Assembly (NCBI GenBank): GCA_030220185.1
Contig: JASPKZ010007249.1
Location: 2,089,996 to 2,153,995, forward strand
DNA length: 64,000 nucleotides
Source of the DNA: Diploptera punctata
Lineage: Eukaryota > Arthropoda > Insecta > Blattodea > Blaberidae
Direction: 5' to 3'
Positions 1 through 11,993 of the stretch are shown in pieces. Position numbers and translations under genes: made by a program. Every line of letters begins with the position of its first letter. Position 1 is the stretch's first letter. The notes below the pieces were generated by a model that saw nothing but the letters and a program-made list of their open reading frames with translations, made no database searches and was not told where the DNA came from.

Positions 1-369
1 GTTTTCACATTCAGATGAGTTAGTCACAAAGATGACGAATGTCAGACGAAAATAAATCTATAAAAAAGTACGAGGCTTGAGCGTAAAAACACTTATGAAG
101 GAGGAAGAAGAAGAAGAATAACAATAGGAAGAAAGTCTCAAGAATAATATTTTGGAGAATTGCAGAAGGTTTTGCTGTTACGTCGAGATGAATGGATTCT
201 AACAGCGAGGTGAAAACCTATTTTACAGTCGATTCAAATATCACCAGTAGGAACGGTTATGTTACCAAATATTGTAGATTTTAATCAGAATTTGAAATTA
301 AGTAAAGAAACATAGTTTGTGAGGTATATGTTAGAGATAGCTGATAGGTATATATTTAGCTAGCTATTT

Positions 370-613
370 GAAGGATAGTTTATGTTGCCCTCCCATTGAT
401 CCCCTTCAAGATCTTCCACCGCTGGAGCAGCAAGACTTTCCGGCGATGGAGGAAGAAGTCACAAGAGGGGAAGTCAGAAGAGGCTGGTTATTACATCCGT
501 TTAAGATGAAAAATGTGGATAAGAAGAATTATCAAGAATGGCCAATGCTGAGAATAAAGAAAGCGGGAGATCTGGAAGAAGAGCTGAGAAAATTGAATAT
601 TGAAATTACCTGA
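370..613 (+). other. Unrecognised short open frame
   Basis: This frame of about 80 codons has no upstream in-frame ATG; its first ATG is codon 27. It reads proline- and acid-rich at the start (PPIDPLQDLPPLEQQDF) and then charged and basic (EEEVTRGEVRR, MKNVDKKNYQEW). Its codons are more GC-rich than the surroundings, which could fit a short exon or an old transposon fragment. I do not recognise the family and see no convincing splice sites. Opposite-strand frames here look like chance openings. It may be noncoding. Confidence 0.2.
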
Positions 614-850
614 AGCAGTTTCAAAAAATGAGAAAGAAGATATAATTGGTGAAAAAAGAAAATATATGTTAATGGAATACTGTAAAAAAATTGAAGAAAA
701 GAAGATAATATGGAAATCGGTGAGTGAATATTTTTTTATATTAATGAAGCCCTGATAAGAAAATATAGTTAAGTTATTGGATACGATGTAATCAGATTTA
801 TGTTCGAAGGCAAGCATGATGGGCGTTTTGAGATATGAAAATAATGCATT

Positions 851-900
851 AATGATAATAATAATAGTATTATTATTGTTATTATCATTGTTATTATTAA
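851..900. repeat. (AAT/ATT)n microsatellite
   Basis: Imperfect triplet repeat that changes from AAT to ATT phase, so the two halves are partly complementary and could form a short hairpin. Confidence 0.8.
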
Positions 901-1333
901 AAGGTTAATTGTATTTTATATATTTTTAAGTAGCTCAGAATGTCTTATGAATCTGATGATCGAGTGTCCAAATGTGTCAATGTTTTGGCATTTTTTTTAG
1001 TTTAATTAAGTTAAGTTAGCTTTAAGGAAACCTTCTAAATTTAGGTGAACAAATAAAGTTTAAAAATGAATTTGATAGAATCAATTTATAAATGTTACTT
1101 AGGCCCAATATTGATTGTCCTGACATAAACTAGCCCGTAATTCCTTTGAAGAAAATATCCGATTGAGATAACACCAGAATGGAAGTGGACAACAGTTACT
1201 GGAGATCAACAGAAGTATTTATTGGGATGAGGTTGCTAGCCTTATGTTGCCAATTAAATTCTTCCTTTCCTGAAAAGTGTACTTGCCATAATTATTGTGG
1301 CTGATAGGTTGAAAGACGATAATAATAATAATC

Positions 1334-1613
1334 AATCTCGGTGAACTAGTGGATAGTTCGCTCGCCCCTGTTTCCGAATGTCGCGGGTTGAAATCCAGTC
1401 GGCGTCGATGGATTTTTCATCGTGTAAAAATCCTGGGTAAGGTTTCCTTAAGAAGGAAACTGAAGCCATGGGATCCGTTTCATATATTTTCGGTAAATGA
1501 AATGACCTGAAATCTGGAAAAAGGAAGTCCTTGGGCTAAATGGGTATCGGTCTTTTCACGCTCATAAAGCAATAGCTGTTAAAGAGTGTCGTTAAATGAA
1601 ACAATAGGAAATA
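1334..1613 (+). mobile_element. tRNA-headed SINE, family C
   Basis: The head has an A-box-like GAACTAGTGGATAGTTCG and a B-box-like CGGGTTGAAATCC about 40 bases later, then a SINE-type body (GGATTTTTCATCGTG, AAAATCCTGGGTAAGG). The body resembles that of the SINE at 32117-32519, so the two families are probably related. No target-site duplication is clear, which fits an old copy. Ends are approximate. Confidence 0.65.
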
Positions 1614-1879
1614 TCCTTTAATGACGATAGGTGACCCGGTTAGTTAAGTTGTAGGATCAGATCCACAATATAATTAATATAAATTACCTCAATTATACGC
1701 CACTTGATAAAATATAGTCGAGTTCCTGATTGAGGGTATAAACATAGAAAACAAAAACATTATTTGTTAATTAATGCAGAAGTGCATTACGCAAATGTTT
1801 ATATCTGTTGGCAGTTAAATAACATATAGTGGATACCCTTATGTTGTTGCCAATATAACTATCCCAAGTTCTTTTTCTC

Positions 1880-2195
1880 CATACCACAAAATACCTAGAA
1901 GGTTCTTGGCCTACCAGGTAGCTGGTACTGTCACATCCACATGTGTTAATGACATACCCTGTATAGGCATTACATGTGGTTAGTATCTCGGATCTCTCAG
2001 CAGTTATAGGTCAGTTGTTTTCTAAACCTGAAGCAAGATACTTGTTGCAGCTACCCAAATTTCTCGGGATGCTGATTAGCACCAGTCCCACTATTGCAGA
2101 AATTCCATAGCAAAAATGATTGAAGCCATGGAACTTGAAGTAGCTCTTCGCCAAAGCGTGATGCTTTATAAACCGCTAGGTTTACGGCGCGAGAC
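1880..2195 (-). mobile_element. Old SINE-like repeat, family E
   Basis: This is the same family as the better preserved insertion at 29298-29642. Shared blocks are GGCCTACCAGGTAGCTGG, ACATCCACATGTG, ACATGTGGTTAG, and a CAGCTACCCAAATTTCTC block followed by CACCAGTCCC. By analogy with that copy, its tRNA-like head would lie on the - strand at the right-hand end. The head here is badly decayed. Confidence 0.6.
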
Positions 2196-2199
2196 TATC

Positions 2200-5100
2200 A
2201 TACTGCTTAATTTTTTATATAATGCCTTAATAGGTCGAATCTTGATACTAAATGTCATATCCCTTTAGGTGGAGCATATTTCACTTAAAACTTTGAAACA
2301 TTATGTCCCTAAAAAGCGTCTGTGAGTTTTAGAATATAAGTTAATTTTAAGGTTTCTGAAAGAACATTCCTGCAAAATAAATAATTTATTTTAATATTGA
2401 TGTAAGTTTTGAAAATGGAAATAACAAAATTGCAGTATCGTGAAATTTTAGAAATGTAAAATTGTATTTAGTTTTCATTTTTTTTTTCAAAATTTTATTG
2501 CATCTATAAATTGAAAAGTTATGAGAGAAATCTTGTGAGTTTACACACAACACCGCACTTTAAAAATGTATTTACATGAAAGTCATTAAGAGAGTTCCTT
2601 TTATGTTTAAATAGAACTGATAAATTAAAAAAAAATAATAAATTATTAAGATAAAAATTAATTAAAGACATTTGTCCGTTATCACTCAGAAACAATTGAT
2701 TATTGCATGTTGATAGAATTTTTATGTGTGTTTATTTAAAAAAATTATATTACAATTTTAAGAATTTGACATATGATTTTTGAGAAGTAGCTTTGATCTG
2801 TTATTCTTAATTTTAGTATAAATAAAGTTTGATATAAAGAACAAATAAACGTAAATAGCATTTTTTTTTAAATAATGCAAGAAATGTATGGAATGTTTAT
2901 TCAGAAACAACTTAACAGGGCTTCATTACTATTATTAGGTTAAGTTGACTAACAGGTAGTGAGTTGAACAAGTAGTGTAGAATAGACAGACATCCAATGT
3001 GGCGGTGGCACATGTTGCTGGTGTTGTCAACTTGATGATGTGATTTGTTCCATCAAGTTTGATAGAGGAGCACGTGTGGCACTGAAATTTGTAGCTAGTC
3101 AGTAACTAGTACCTGATGGGCATCCTTTGTTCCCACTCTTCCTGAAAAGCATTCTGCTGGTGATGGGTAACGTGAAATCTTTTCTTGTGCAAACCTGGCA
3201 AAAATAAAAAAAAGTCAAAATTAGATTATTTTGCTGAATTATGTGAAATGATAATTATAAATAGAGTCCTCTGAAATTGAAATGAATAAGCGAGGTCTTT
3301 ATTTGTAAGGTAATGGCTAGGTACTGGAGGGAAAGCTGTGAAAGTGACAAGACATTGAAGTGAAAGATGTGACTTTAAGACTTATAAATTGGAAAGGAAT
3401 TTTTGTTTAATGGAAATGAATGATAGCAATGCAATGTTTGATGGGTTGGATATAAAAAGAAAAGTTTTAAAAACAATTACTTTAGCAGAAATTAGAGCAA
3501 TGTTTGAGGCAATTTACGGGTGTTGAATGTTGGAAAAGAATAACTATTTTAGGTTGGTGTAATGGAGAATTTTATTAATATTTAAAGTAAAATTTGTCAT
3601 CAAAATTGATATATTGATTTGTGCAAGATTTTTTAAGAATGATAGAGGGGATTTAGACTATTTTTATTATCGTCAATATCTTAAAATATCATTTGTTGAA
3701 CTGATATGATGCATTCAAAATTATTGCAATCAGAAGGCACACGTTATAATTTTTTAGAAACAATTTTTGTTACGGTATATGTAAATGTTTCTGAGCAAGC
3801 TTTTTAACTGTATATTTGAAGTTCCTAAATATTTTATTTTTCAAGGTAAAGTGAATATTATTAAATTAAATTCCTTTTGAAGTTTGTCCTGTGCAGTAAA
3901 ATAAAAAAATGGAGCGTTAATGAGATCGATTTTAAATTTGAATGAACAAATCGAACATTACATATTATACAGGACTAATAAAATAACCATAGAAATTGAA
4001 AAGTTATTATTTATGGATCAGTATATACTTTCACTTCAATGTCTGGATAGTAAATGGGTTTTTAGTTCAGTGTTTAGGTGAGTGAAACATGTATAGGAAA
4101 ATGAATGAATAAATTCGATTTAAAGTGGGGAAACATTAGTGAATAGTAGGTAGGTTCAATGTTGTAGGTTAATGAAATAACATAAAATTCGAAGAAAGAG
4201 GGAGAGTGGTAGATGATTTGTTAAATGTTTTAGGAGAGGTTAGAGAAAGTAATAATTAAGGCATTTAATAATTGAGAAATGAAGAAAATATATAAAAGAG
4301 CCTAGGAATAGATCAACAATAGACTGATCTTTTGTTGTAAAAATCCTAGGCTTACAGTTTGAAAATAGATTTTTTGAGGTTTATGGGGAAACTATTATTT
4401 TCATTCATAATAAGAGTAGATATGAAATGTAACTTTTTGGGGAATAAGATGAGTAGAGATATGTTATAGGGTTTAAAGCTGTACTTTTTAGGAGAATATA
4501 TTGTTAAAAAAGTGTAAGTAAAAGATTGAGTATAATAAAATATTGAGTAATTGTAATTCTCTGTAACACTGAATTTATTAATAAGTAACTAAACTTGTTC
4601 TTGAAAAAACAATTGAAATATATATGTTAAAGTGCAGCATAGGGGTGATTTTATATTTGTTAGATTATTATATTTAGTTTAGGTTACAAAATGTTTTATG
4701 AAAAGAGTTAGAGGTATGACACAGCTTTCACCTCCTTGACTATTTCACTTTAGGAAGTGTTGAGAAATGAAGCCAGAGTTTGTCACAGATGAGGTTTCAC
4801 TTGCTGAGAGTGACTGAGTGTTTAGGAAAAATGATGCACGGAAATGAGATGCAATTTGTTTATGTACTGATGGAAAAGGAGTCACATGTTCGAGGATCAA
4901 ACTGTATGAAAATATATGAGAAGACAAAATGTTATAGTTATTGCAGAAGAAATATAAATATATCTGACATATATAAATGAGATAACTTTCTTTTAGTTTA
5001 CAGAGTGTCGATTTTTAAAAAAAATTAAAAATTGAGATTTAGGGTTTTTAAATTTTTGTTATATTTATATGTTGGGAATTTTAAAAATCTAGCGATTTGA

Positions 5101-5807
5101 ACTTCGCTGAGGTAGGGCTTTAGAGATTTTTTTATTTGAGAAATTTTGGACTAGAGAGAATTTTGGAATTGAGTAAATTTGAAGGTGGATTTTCATGAAT
5201 TGTTATATATTTGTGATGTTAGAGGAAACATTGTACATTCGAAATGAGTGTAGCGCTAACGAAGTAAGTGGGAGAATAATGTTAAACATGGTTTGAGATA
5301 GGCGATACAGGGATCGACAGTGTGGAGAGCTATGCCCGGTTGGTCGTTAACCAAGTGGTTGGATAGTATTAGTTAGCAGTTCCAAGAAACAATAGATTAA
5401 TTGGGAAATTAGAAGCAAATTATGATAAGAAAATAGAAATTCATCAATGGAATGAATATATTATAAGAGTGTAACATAGCGTCTATTCACGTAATAAAAA
5501 ATTAAAATTTTATGAATGAAATTTTATAGCTAACATCAATAAGAATTGATTAACAATAATGATAAAATAATAAGAATATAAAATAAGAGGTTTTTCAAAA
5601 TTAGATTAATAATTATCTTCTGTAATAATATATTTTTTTTTAAGTTTAAAGTATACAATTTATAATGAAAGTTATAATGTTGGAAACAACGATGATTGTA
5701 ATATTGTAAAAAGAGTAAAGAATTAATTGGAATTGCATCTCATAGAGTCAAATTAAACGTTGAAAGAATGCGCAACATTTTTCATAAGTAACTCATGATC
5801 TTTCAGC

Positions 5808-5810
<3 letters not shown>
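2200..5810. other. C-poor AT-rich stretch, no gene seen
   Basis: No domain or long open frame was recognised. The + strand is strongly depleted in C (for example 20 G against 5 C at 3301-3360). A slightly GC-richer island lies at about 2960-3195 (CAATGTGGCGGTGGCACATG and following); it may be an unrecognised repeat. This composition suits a long intron or intergenic DNA. Confidence 0.55.

Positions 5811-5811
<1 letters not shown>

Positions 5812-5838
<27 letters not shown>
5812..5838. repeat. (GT)n microsatellite
   Basis: Uninterrupted TG dinucleotide run of about 13 units. Confidence 0.9.
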
Positions 5839-6329
5839 CTATTAGTTATGGGAAGAGAATTTATGAAGGCACTTAAGGAATTACAAAATTGCAGGGAATA
5901 AAATATAAATTACTTAGTGTGATATGCGTAAACATTCATACAAAGCTAGGAGGAGATATTGAAAAGTAACGTAACAAAATTTAAACAATTTATTAAAGAC
6001 CTTATAATGTAATGAAGACAATACTATTAGAGTTTTGTAAGAGGATTAATTTTGTGGTATAGGCTATAAAGTGCAATTGCGTATTATTATTGACTATGCA
6101 CCCCCATGTCTCGTGTGGTAAAAGTAAATATTTGTATATTGGTATGTGATTGAAGGATTTGTGGTACATTTTTAAAGCCAATTTAGGAATAAGAAAATAG
6201 TATTTTTACAAGAATAGTAGGTGAAGACGGTTCTGTAATAATGTGTGAGGTCTCCTTTATGCATGACACATTTTCACACACATTCATTAAATGTAAAGTC
6301 GAGAGATGAGAAAAAGTTAGTAGCTACAT

Positions 6330-6660
6330 TCAAGCGGAATTCGCTAAAACTAAATAGGGGAGAACACAAATAAATTGTATAGTAAAACGGATTCAATCGA
6401 CTACAAGCCGAATGGTAGCAAGTTCAACTGTTGATGAGGGTCAGGATTTTTATACTGGCGTAATGTTTTTTCGTGGTATCATGGCCTAGGGTAGACTCGG
6501 TCTTTAACTGAAATGAGTATAGATATGTTTTTGGGAGGTAAATGTAACCTCCGCGGAGGGTTGATAACCGGGCTGAAATGTGCTGCTGATTGTCTAGAAA
6601 AGAGGGAGCCCTACTATCCTATTACACCCAGGGCCGTTTAAGGGATATAGTAAGTTCACT
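6330..6660 (+). repeat. Possible unclassified short retroposon
   Basis: This GC-richer block sits in AT-rich DNA and contains GTCAGGATTTTTATACTGG and a compact hairpin, GGAGGTAAATGTAACCTCC. It looks like a decayed SINE-type repeat, but I see no clear A and B boxes and no second copy in the window, so the call is tentative. Confidence 0.3.
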
Positions 6661-6979
6661 TAAAGTTTTCAGTATATAAGATTTCAAATTCAAAAGACCG
6701 TTATGTGGTAACCGCGTAAAATAAACGAATTTCTCAGCAAATCGAATTTATGGTCCGATTTGTTGGTTTACGGAATGTATCTTTATTTTGTTAATTATAG
6801 CCTATAGCGTAATTCAGTTACATTGCGACAAAGGAGACATTGGCGACTGCTGTAGAGCAATATTATGTAACATTCGGGTTCGAGTTGAGCCGTGCTTCTT
6901 ATAGCTTAAGACTTTCACAGATTTTTGTAGAATACCTTATTGTTTTATTTTAATAGCATATATGAATTTCATTGGGGAA

Positions 6980-7031
6980 AAATAATAATAATATGCCTAA
7001 TATAATAATAATAATAATAATAATATGCGTA

Positions 7032-7077
<46 letters not shown>

Positions 7078-7087
7078 TAATAATAAA
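6980..7087. repeat. (AAT)n microsatellite
   Basis: About 100 bases of AAT triplets with a few interruptions (ATGCCTAAT, ATGCGTAAT). Confidence 0.9.
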
Positions 7088-7299
7088 ATCGCGATTGGTA
7101 GAGCAAATTACAAATTTTCGTTTTAAATGAACTTTCCAAATGATCCGATTTTCCTGGTAAAGTAATTCGATCTTACTTTTTTAATTTATTGCTATATGCC
7201 GAAATTTGTTGGAAAGATCGATGAATATAAATTAAATATGTTTTCGAATTTTTTTTTCACGAAAAAAATCTGATTACGTTATTCCTTCGGAATTCGCCA

Positions 7300-7425
7300 A
7301 TATTATGTTACACATTGAAATGTTTTTAAATAAGTATTGATTTAAACATAAAAATAAAGCGCATATTATGTTACACATTGAAATGTTTTTAAATAAGTAT
7401 TGATTTAAACATAAAAATAAAGCGC
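7300..7425. repeat. 63-bp tandem duplication
   Basis: Two adjacent and apparently identical copies, each starting ATATTATGTTACACATTG and ending AATAAAGCGC, at 7300-7362 and 7363-7425. Identity between copies in otherwise decayed DNA indicates a recent event. Confidence 0.9.
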
Positions 7426-7679
7426 ATATCGTGGGATTTGAGTAGAAGAAAACGTAATTGTGGATAGGACAGAAAGTCAATATTTTATCTAAATATTGTT
7501 TTAATAGCTTAAACGTGGACGTGGAAGACAACACATATGTTAGATAAGGTGCGGCTTGATGGTATTTTACGTTAAATATACTAAATTGGATGAACTTTAT
7601 AATGTTAAATATCTTACTTACCTACTAGATGTGTAATTAGGTTGGTATGTCGACCGCGTATGATTCATGGCATATGTAC

Positions 7680-8205
7680 GGAATATTATGATATTGTGAA
7701 AAGAAAAAAAGATGTCTGAACCAGGAATCGAACCGTGGACCTCTAGTTCTCTGTACTAGTGTGCAGCCCACTACATCATTCTAGACTTGGCACAAATAAA
7801 CATTAACGATTCTTTCCACATACACGAAATCTATAATTCTCGTTTCGTCTGCTGCCAGGTAGGTGTCAGTACCGTCGTGAACGGCCGGCTTCGTTTAGAA
7901 GTGTGTATATTTGAGAATTTTACACCACCACTTTTATAAGCAGTAAATGATATTTAACATTTTCCAATACTGTGTGTGGTGTAAAATTCTGAAATATAGA
8001 TACTTCTAAACGAAGCCGGCCGTTGGCGATGGTAGTGACACCTACCTGGCAGTGGACGAAACGAAAAATATAGATTTGTATACGTTGAAAGAATTGTTGA
8101 CGTTTGTGCCAAGTCTAGAGTGGTGTAGTGGGCTGCACACTAGTACGGTTCGATTCCTGGTTCAAACATTAATTTTTTATTTTCACAATACCATTATAAC
8201 ATTAT
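7680..8205. repeat. Large inverted repeat with tRNA-like arms
   Basis: Arms at about 7680-7931 and 7970-8205 are complementary around a spacer of roughly 40 bases. Shared blocks include the AAACGAAGCCGGCC core, CTACCTGGCAG/CTGCCAGGTAG and the outer GGTTCGATTCCTGGTTC. Each arm has an A-box-like GTAGTGGGCTGCACAC and a B-box GGTTCGATTCC, pointing outwards (left arm -, right arm +). The right arm lacks about 20 bases between the boxes. It could be a foldback/MITE element or two SINEs inserted head to head. Confidence 0.8.
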
Positions 8206-8938
8206 AATGTGATCCATTATTTGAACTGTGTTGAAATACGTGTTGGGAAATGTTAAATAATATGTAGGGAAATAAGCATAAGAAAATGAACTAGGTCTAG
8301 TAACTCCTAACAATGAAGAGACTAAGACTCAATATTGGACTGTTACGCCGTTAAGTATAAATTTATATTTTTTTAAATTCGTTATGGGCATTATTATATT
8401 GCTATTAATAAACATTTACGTTAGGAACGATTCAGTTAACAGTATCCATTTCTGCTTTCGTTACGGTTATGTTTCACGTAAGTACCAGTAGCTTGCTGTG
8501 CCATCGTGAAACTGTATAACCCCTTTTGCTCTGCGCAAGCCGAATTCACAATTACGTCAGGCTATCAATATGAAATTTGGAGAGTAATATTGTAAACTGA
8601 TGAATTAATAAAACATTCGTCATTAATGCAATAGAGTTAACATTTTCCTGAACACGTTATTGGAGTTTATTTCGATATATAATCAAGATTGTTTTCTGCG
8701 CGCCAGTCACCGTAAACGGGAAAGGAATAATATGTGATGCGGTCGAAATTCACATGAGTTTTGTTTACTCTCGCATTATTTTTTCGCTGCGGCTAGTGAA
8801 GACACTAGTTGGCCTAAGGTTGGGGGAAGGAGGAGAAATGAGACATGTGGTTGTGTGATAACATTTTCTTAATGTTTTTGTTAGTGCCTCATAAATTCTC
8901 TTTTCAGTATGTTCTATGTGTTTGTAATGTAGATAGTT

Positions 8939-8940
<2 letters not shown>

Positions 8941-8972
<32 letters not shown>
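8941..8972. repeat. (TG)n microsatellite
   Basis: Uninterrupted TG run of about 15 units. Confidence 0.9.
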
Positions 8973-8973
<1 letters not shown>

Positions 8974-9211
8974 GGAAAAGTTACAATTAACTGTATTTTC
9001 GATAAATGATATACGAAGACATATGGAGAATAAATGAGTACAGTTTGTATTTAAATTTGTTGGTATATACAAAGTTTCTTTGATAAATTATTTATCACGT
9101 TAAGTAAATCAAAATTTCATCGCGGAAGAACTGCGTAAACTAAGGGGATTATTTACCTGGTAGAATTTATGAACTGAATTTACCGGTTAATAATAGATCA
9201 TGAGAAAAAAA

Positions 9212-9283
9212 TCTTGAACCGGGATTTGAACCCGGTACCTGTAGCTCGATAAGTCGGTGAGTTACCGACCACGGTATCAAGGC
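9212..9283 (-). ncRNA. tRNA-like relic with Pol III terminator
   Basis: On the - strand the T-arm is perfect (CCGGG TTCAAAT CCCGG). About 5 of 7 acceptor pairs can form (CCTTGAT with TTCAAGA), and a short GTG/CAC D-stem is present. A T7 run follows immediately, as at a Pol III terminator. The anticodon arm does not fold, so this is a tRNA pseudogene or the head of a SINE rather than a decoding tRNA. Confidence 0.5.
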
Positions 9284-9699
9284 ATGCCAGTGCAAACATT
9301 AAGTTTCCTTTCCTTATATGTTCTGTTAATTAAATCGTATTAAACTATTTCGTTGTTAAAAAATAAATATGGGGTCTTGAACGATTTATAATGTTGGACA
9401 TTTAGGTAATAGCTTCTCCACGACCTAATGTCGATAATTGGATGATTTATTGAGAAAACCGTTGTTGTCTATTTGAAGTATGTTATGTATTTTTTTCGGT
9501 GAATATTGTAGTATTTTCTAGAAGTTACTTTGATGCTTTCGGTTTAAAATCCGAGCGTTGTAGTTTCGGATGAATCTTTTTTGGGCTGATAAAAGTTCGA
9601 GATGCCGGTGACATGTTGTAGAGTGATTTTTAAAATCTTGAAAGTCGAACATTTTAATTTATTTTTGGTAAAAATACAAGGCCAATCGGAAATGGAATC

Positions 9700-11060
9700 G
9701 GGAAATTTTTGATAGGGCTACAGACGAGATTTTATTTAATTTAGAAATTCCTGAACGCAGTGTGTAGAGCAGATTTTTCACAGTTTTGAAGAAGTGAAAT
9801 GTTTCGTATTTTATGGTGAAGTTACGAAGACTATAGTAGATGAAGTGGAGGCGGGAAATTTGGGATGCAGGTCCGATATTTTTATCTATAAATTCCGAAT
9901 CTATCTCATAGATTGAATTTTTGCAGTTTTGACAAAGTAAAACGTTTTTATTTTTTGTAAAAAATAGAAGTATTATAAATGGGGCTCGCGAAATTTCGAA
10001 TGTAGACGGAATTTTTTGTATGTTTGAAGTTGAAATCGTGGACGGATTCCGTAGATTTATTTCATTAATTTAGAATTTTTTTGGATGAAGTAGGAAGAAT
10101 AGGAAAATTCGATCGAGAAATTTCTGATGTAGACAGTTAATTTTTTGCATTATAAATCGTGGACGCATCCTGTAGATTGTTTCATTTTGTGAAAACAAGA
10201 CTATATTAGCCTTCGGAAATGGGATTGAGAAATTAGGAATGTAGGTATGAGTTTGTTTCGTTAGAAAGCGTGGAAATACTCCGGACACAGGCTTTCATTA
10301 TATAACATTTTTACGTATTTGAAGGAAATAATAAGAATTGGTTAGGAAATGACATCGTGAAATTTGGGATGTAGACACGATTTTTTGCGTTACAAATCGT
10401 GGATACGTTAATTAATTTATTTATTCTTAGTTTTTCATGATTTCCAAAATTTAGATTTTTTGTGAAAATAATAAAAAAATGCGGGGTGGAGAAATTAGGG
10501 ACGTAGACTGTGTTTATTTTTTTGCAGTGGAAATCGTGAATGTATCTTGTAGACTGGGGATTTCTTGGTTATTTTTTATGATTTCCAAAATTTTCATATT
10601 TTTTTGTTTTTTGAGAAAATAATTTGGCTACAGGCTTGAAAAGTAATTTGGGGAAATTGCGGATATAGGCACGATTTTTTTACATTAGAAATCGTAGTTT
10701 CACCCTATAGACTAGTTTTATGCGTTTTTGATAATTAAAAAAAAACATTTTTGTGAAAATAGGGAGACCGTATATAACGTTGGGAATTTGGAAGTAGAAT
10801 TAATTTTTTATTAGAAATCCTTGAAACGCTCAATGTAATGGTTTTAGTGTCTTTTATGACTAAAAATATATAATTTTGGTGAACACAGGAAGAGTATAGC
10901 CTTTGAATATGGGATGCAGACAGGACACATCGTGTCGGCTGCATTTTTGACGATTTAGAAAATTTATACAGTCTGGGTTAGAACAGGAAGACTGTAGGCC
11001 TATTGTAGCCGTAGAAATGAGGGACGTAGAGAGGATTTTTTGTGTTCGAAATTCTGAACG
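9700..11060. repeat. Very degenerate ~130-bp tandem array
   Basis: A motif close to GAAATTTGGGATGTAGAC recurs at about 9704, 9855, 9989, 10118, 10231, 10357, 10491, 10656, 10783, 10905 and 11015, at spacings of 110-165 bases. Each is followed by a T-rich tract and a second motif near AAATCGTGGACGCATCCTGTAG, then a GTGAAAATAGGAAGA-like block. This is the decayed remains of a satellite of about 11 units. Open frames crossing it are not conserved between units. Confidence 0.7.
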
Positions 11061-11993
11061 TAAGCTTTAAACAACATTTTTGTGTCTTGTAAGATGTAAA
11101 AAAAAAGAAAAAGAAAAAATGCCATTAAAAATTGTCTTCCGTTATTGTGTTAGATTAGTGATTATTGAAAGAAGTGAGGTATATGCAGAGACTATAATGA
11201 GGAAATATAATGTTCGTTATGTGGTCGGTCAATGATAATGATGCACTTCATATTTTCTGATTTGAGTTGAGGTGTTTGAGTAATTATTAATAGCGAAGGT
11301 GATAACAATTGGAGGATATCTGAAGTCGTGTAAACAGTGTAACTTTTCCTGTGTGATGTGAATGTGTAATGAAGTCGTAGTAGTGTTTGTGAATTATTGT
11401 TAGAATTTAGAGTGCTGTAGTAAGTTTTATTGAATGGTGTGAGAAAAGAAAATAGGGTTGCCAAATGTTAGCTGTTATATTATTTATGAGAAGGATGATG
11501 TAGTATAGTAAATAATAAATAAATCACGGCATAACGATTTAATTAGCATATATAATTTTTAAGGAAAGAATATTAGTGTTATTCTCTAATTTCGTGAGGA
11601 AAAAGGTTAAAATAAAATAATCTTTTGATTACGCTATGTATACTGATGTAAATTATTATTTAAAGCTTTTGATGGCTAAGAGGCAAATGTCGTTAAAGCG
11701 GTCAGATTTGTTCGACATATTATTTGAGATCGATTGATAGAGTATTAACTGTGTGTTTACTCTATTCAACGTGACGGAATCCCTGAATCTTAAAATAAAT
11801 TTTAACGATATTTCATTTATGTAGGGTAAGGTAAGGGATGAAACGGATATTTTGTTCAATAATATATTTAGAATAAACATTTTTGAGTTTTACAATTATT
11901 GAATTAGGATGTTAGTAGTTGGACTCATTAAGTGGGATTAAGGAAGGTGATGTGATGAATGTGGCCATTTTCAGTCAAGATAAGATATGTAGT
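11061..11993. other. AT-rich, no gene seen
   Basis: No recognised gene or repeat apart from a short A-rich tract near 11096. G exceeds C on the + strand. Confidence 0.6.

Larger units (their letters stand above)
1..1333. other. AT-rich sequence without a recognised gene
   Basis: No coding sequence is recognised apart from a short uncertain open frame at 370-613. Positions 851-900 hold an imperfect ATT/AAT microsatellite, and 102-118 is a short GAA-rich run. The + strand has more G than C, as in the next 20 kb. Confidence 0.6.
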
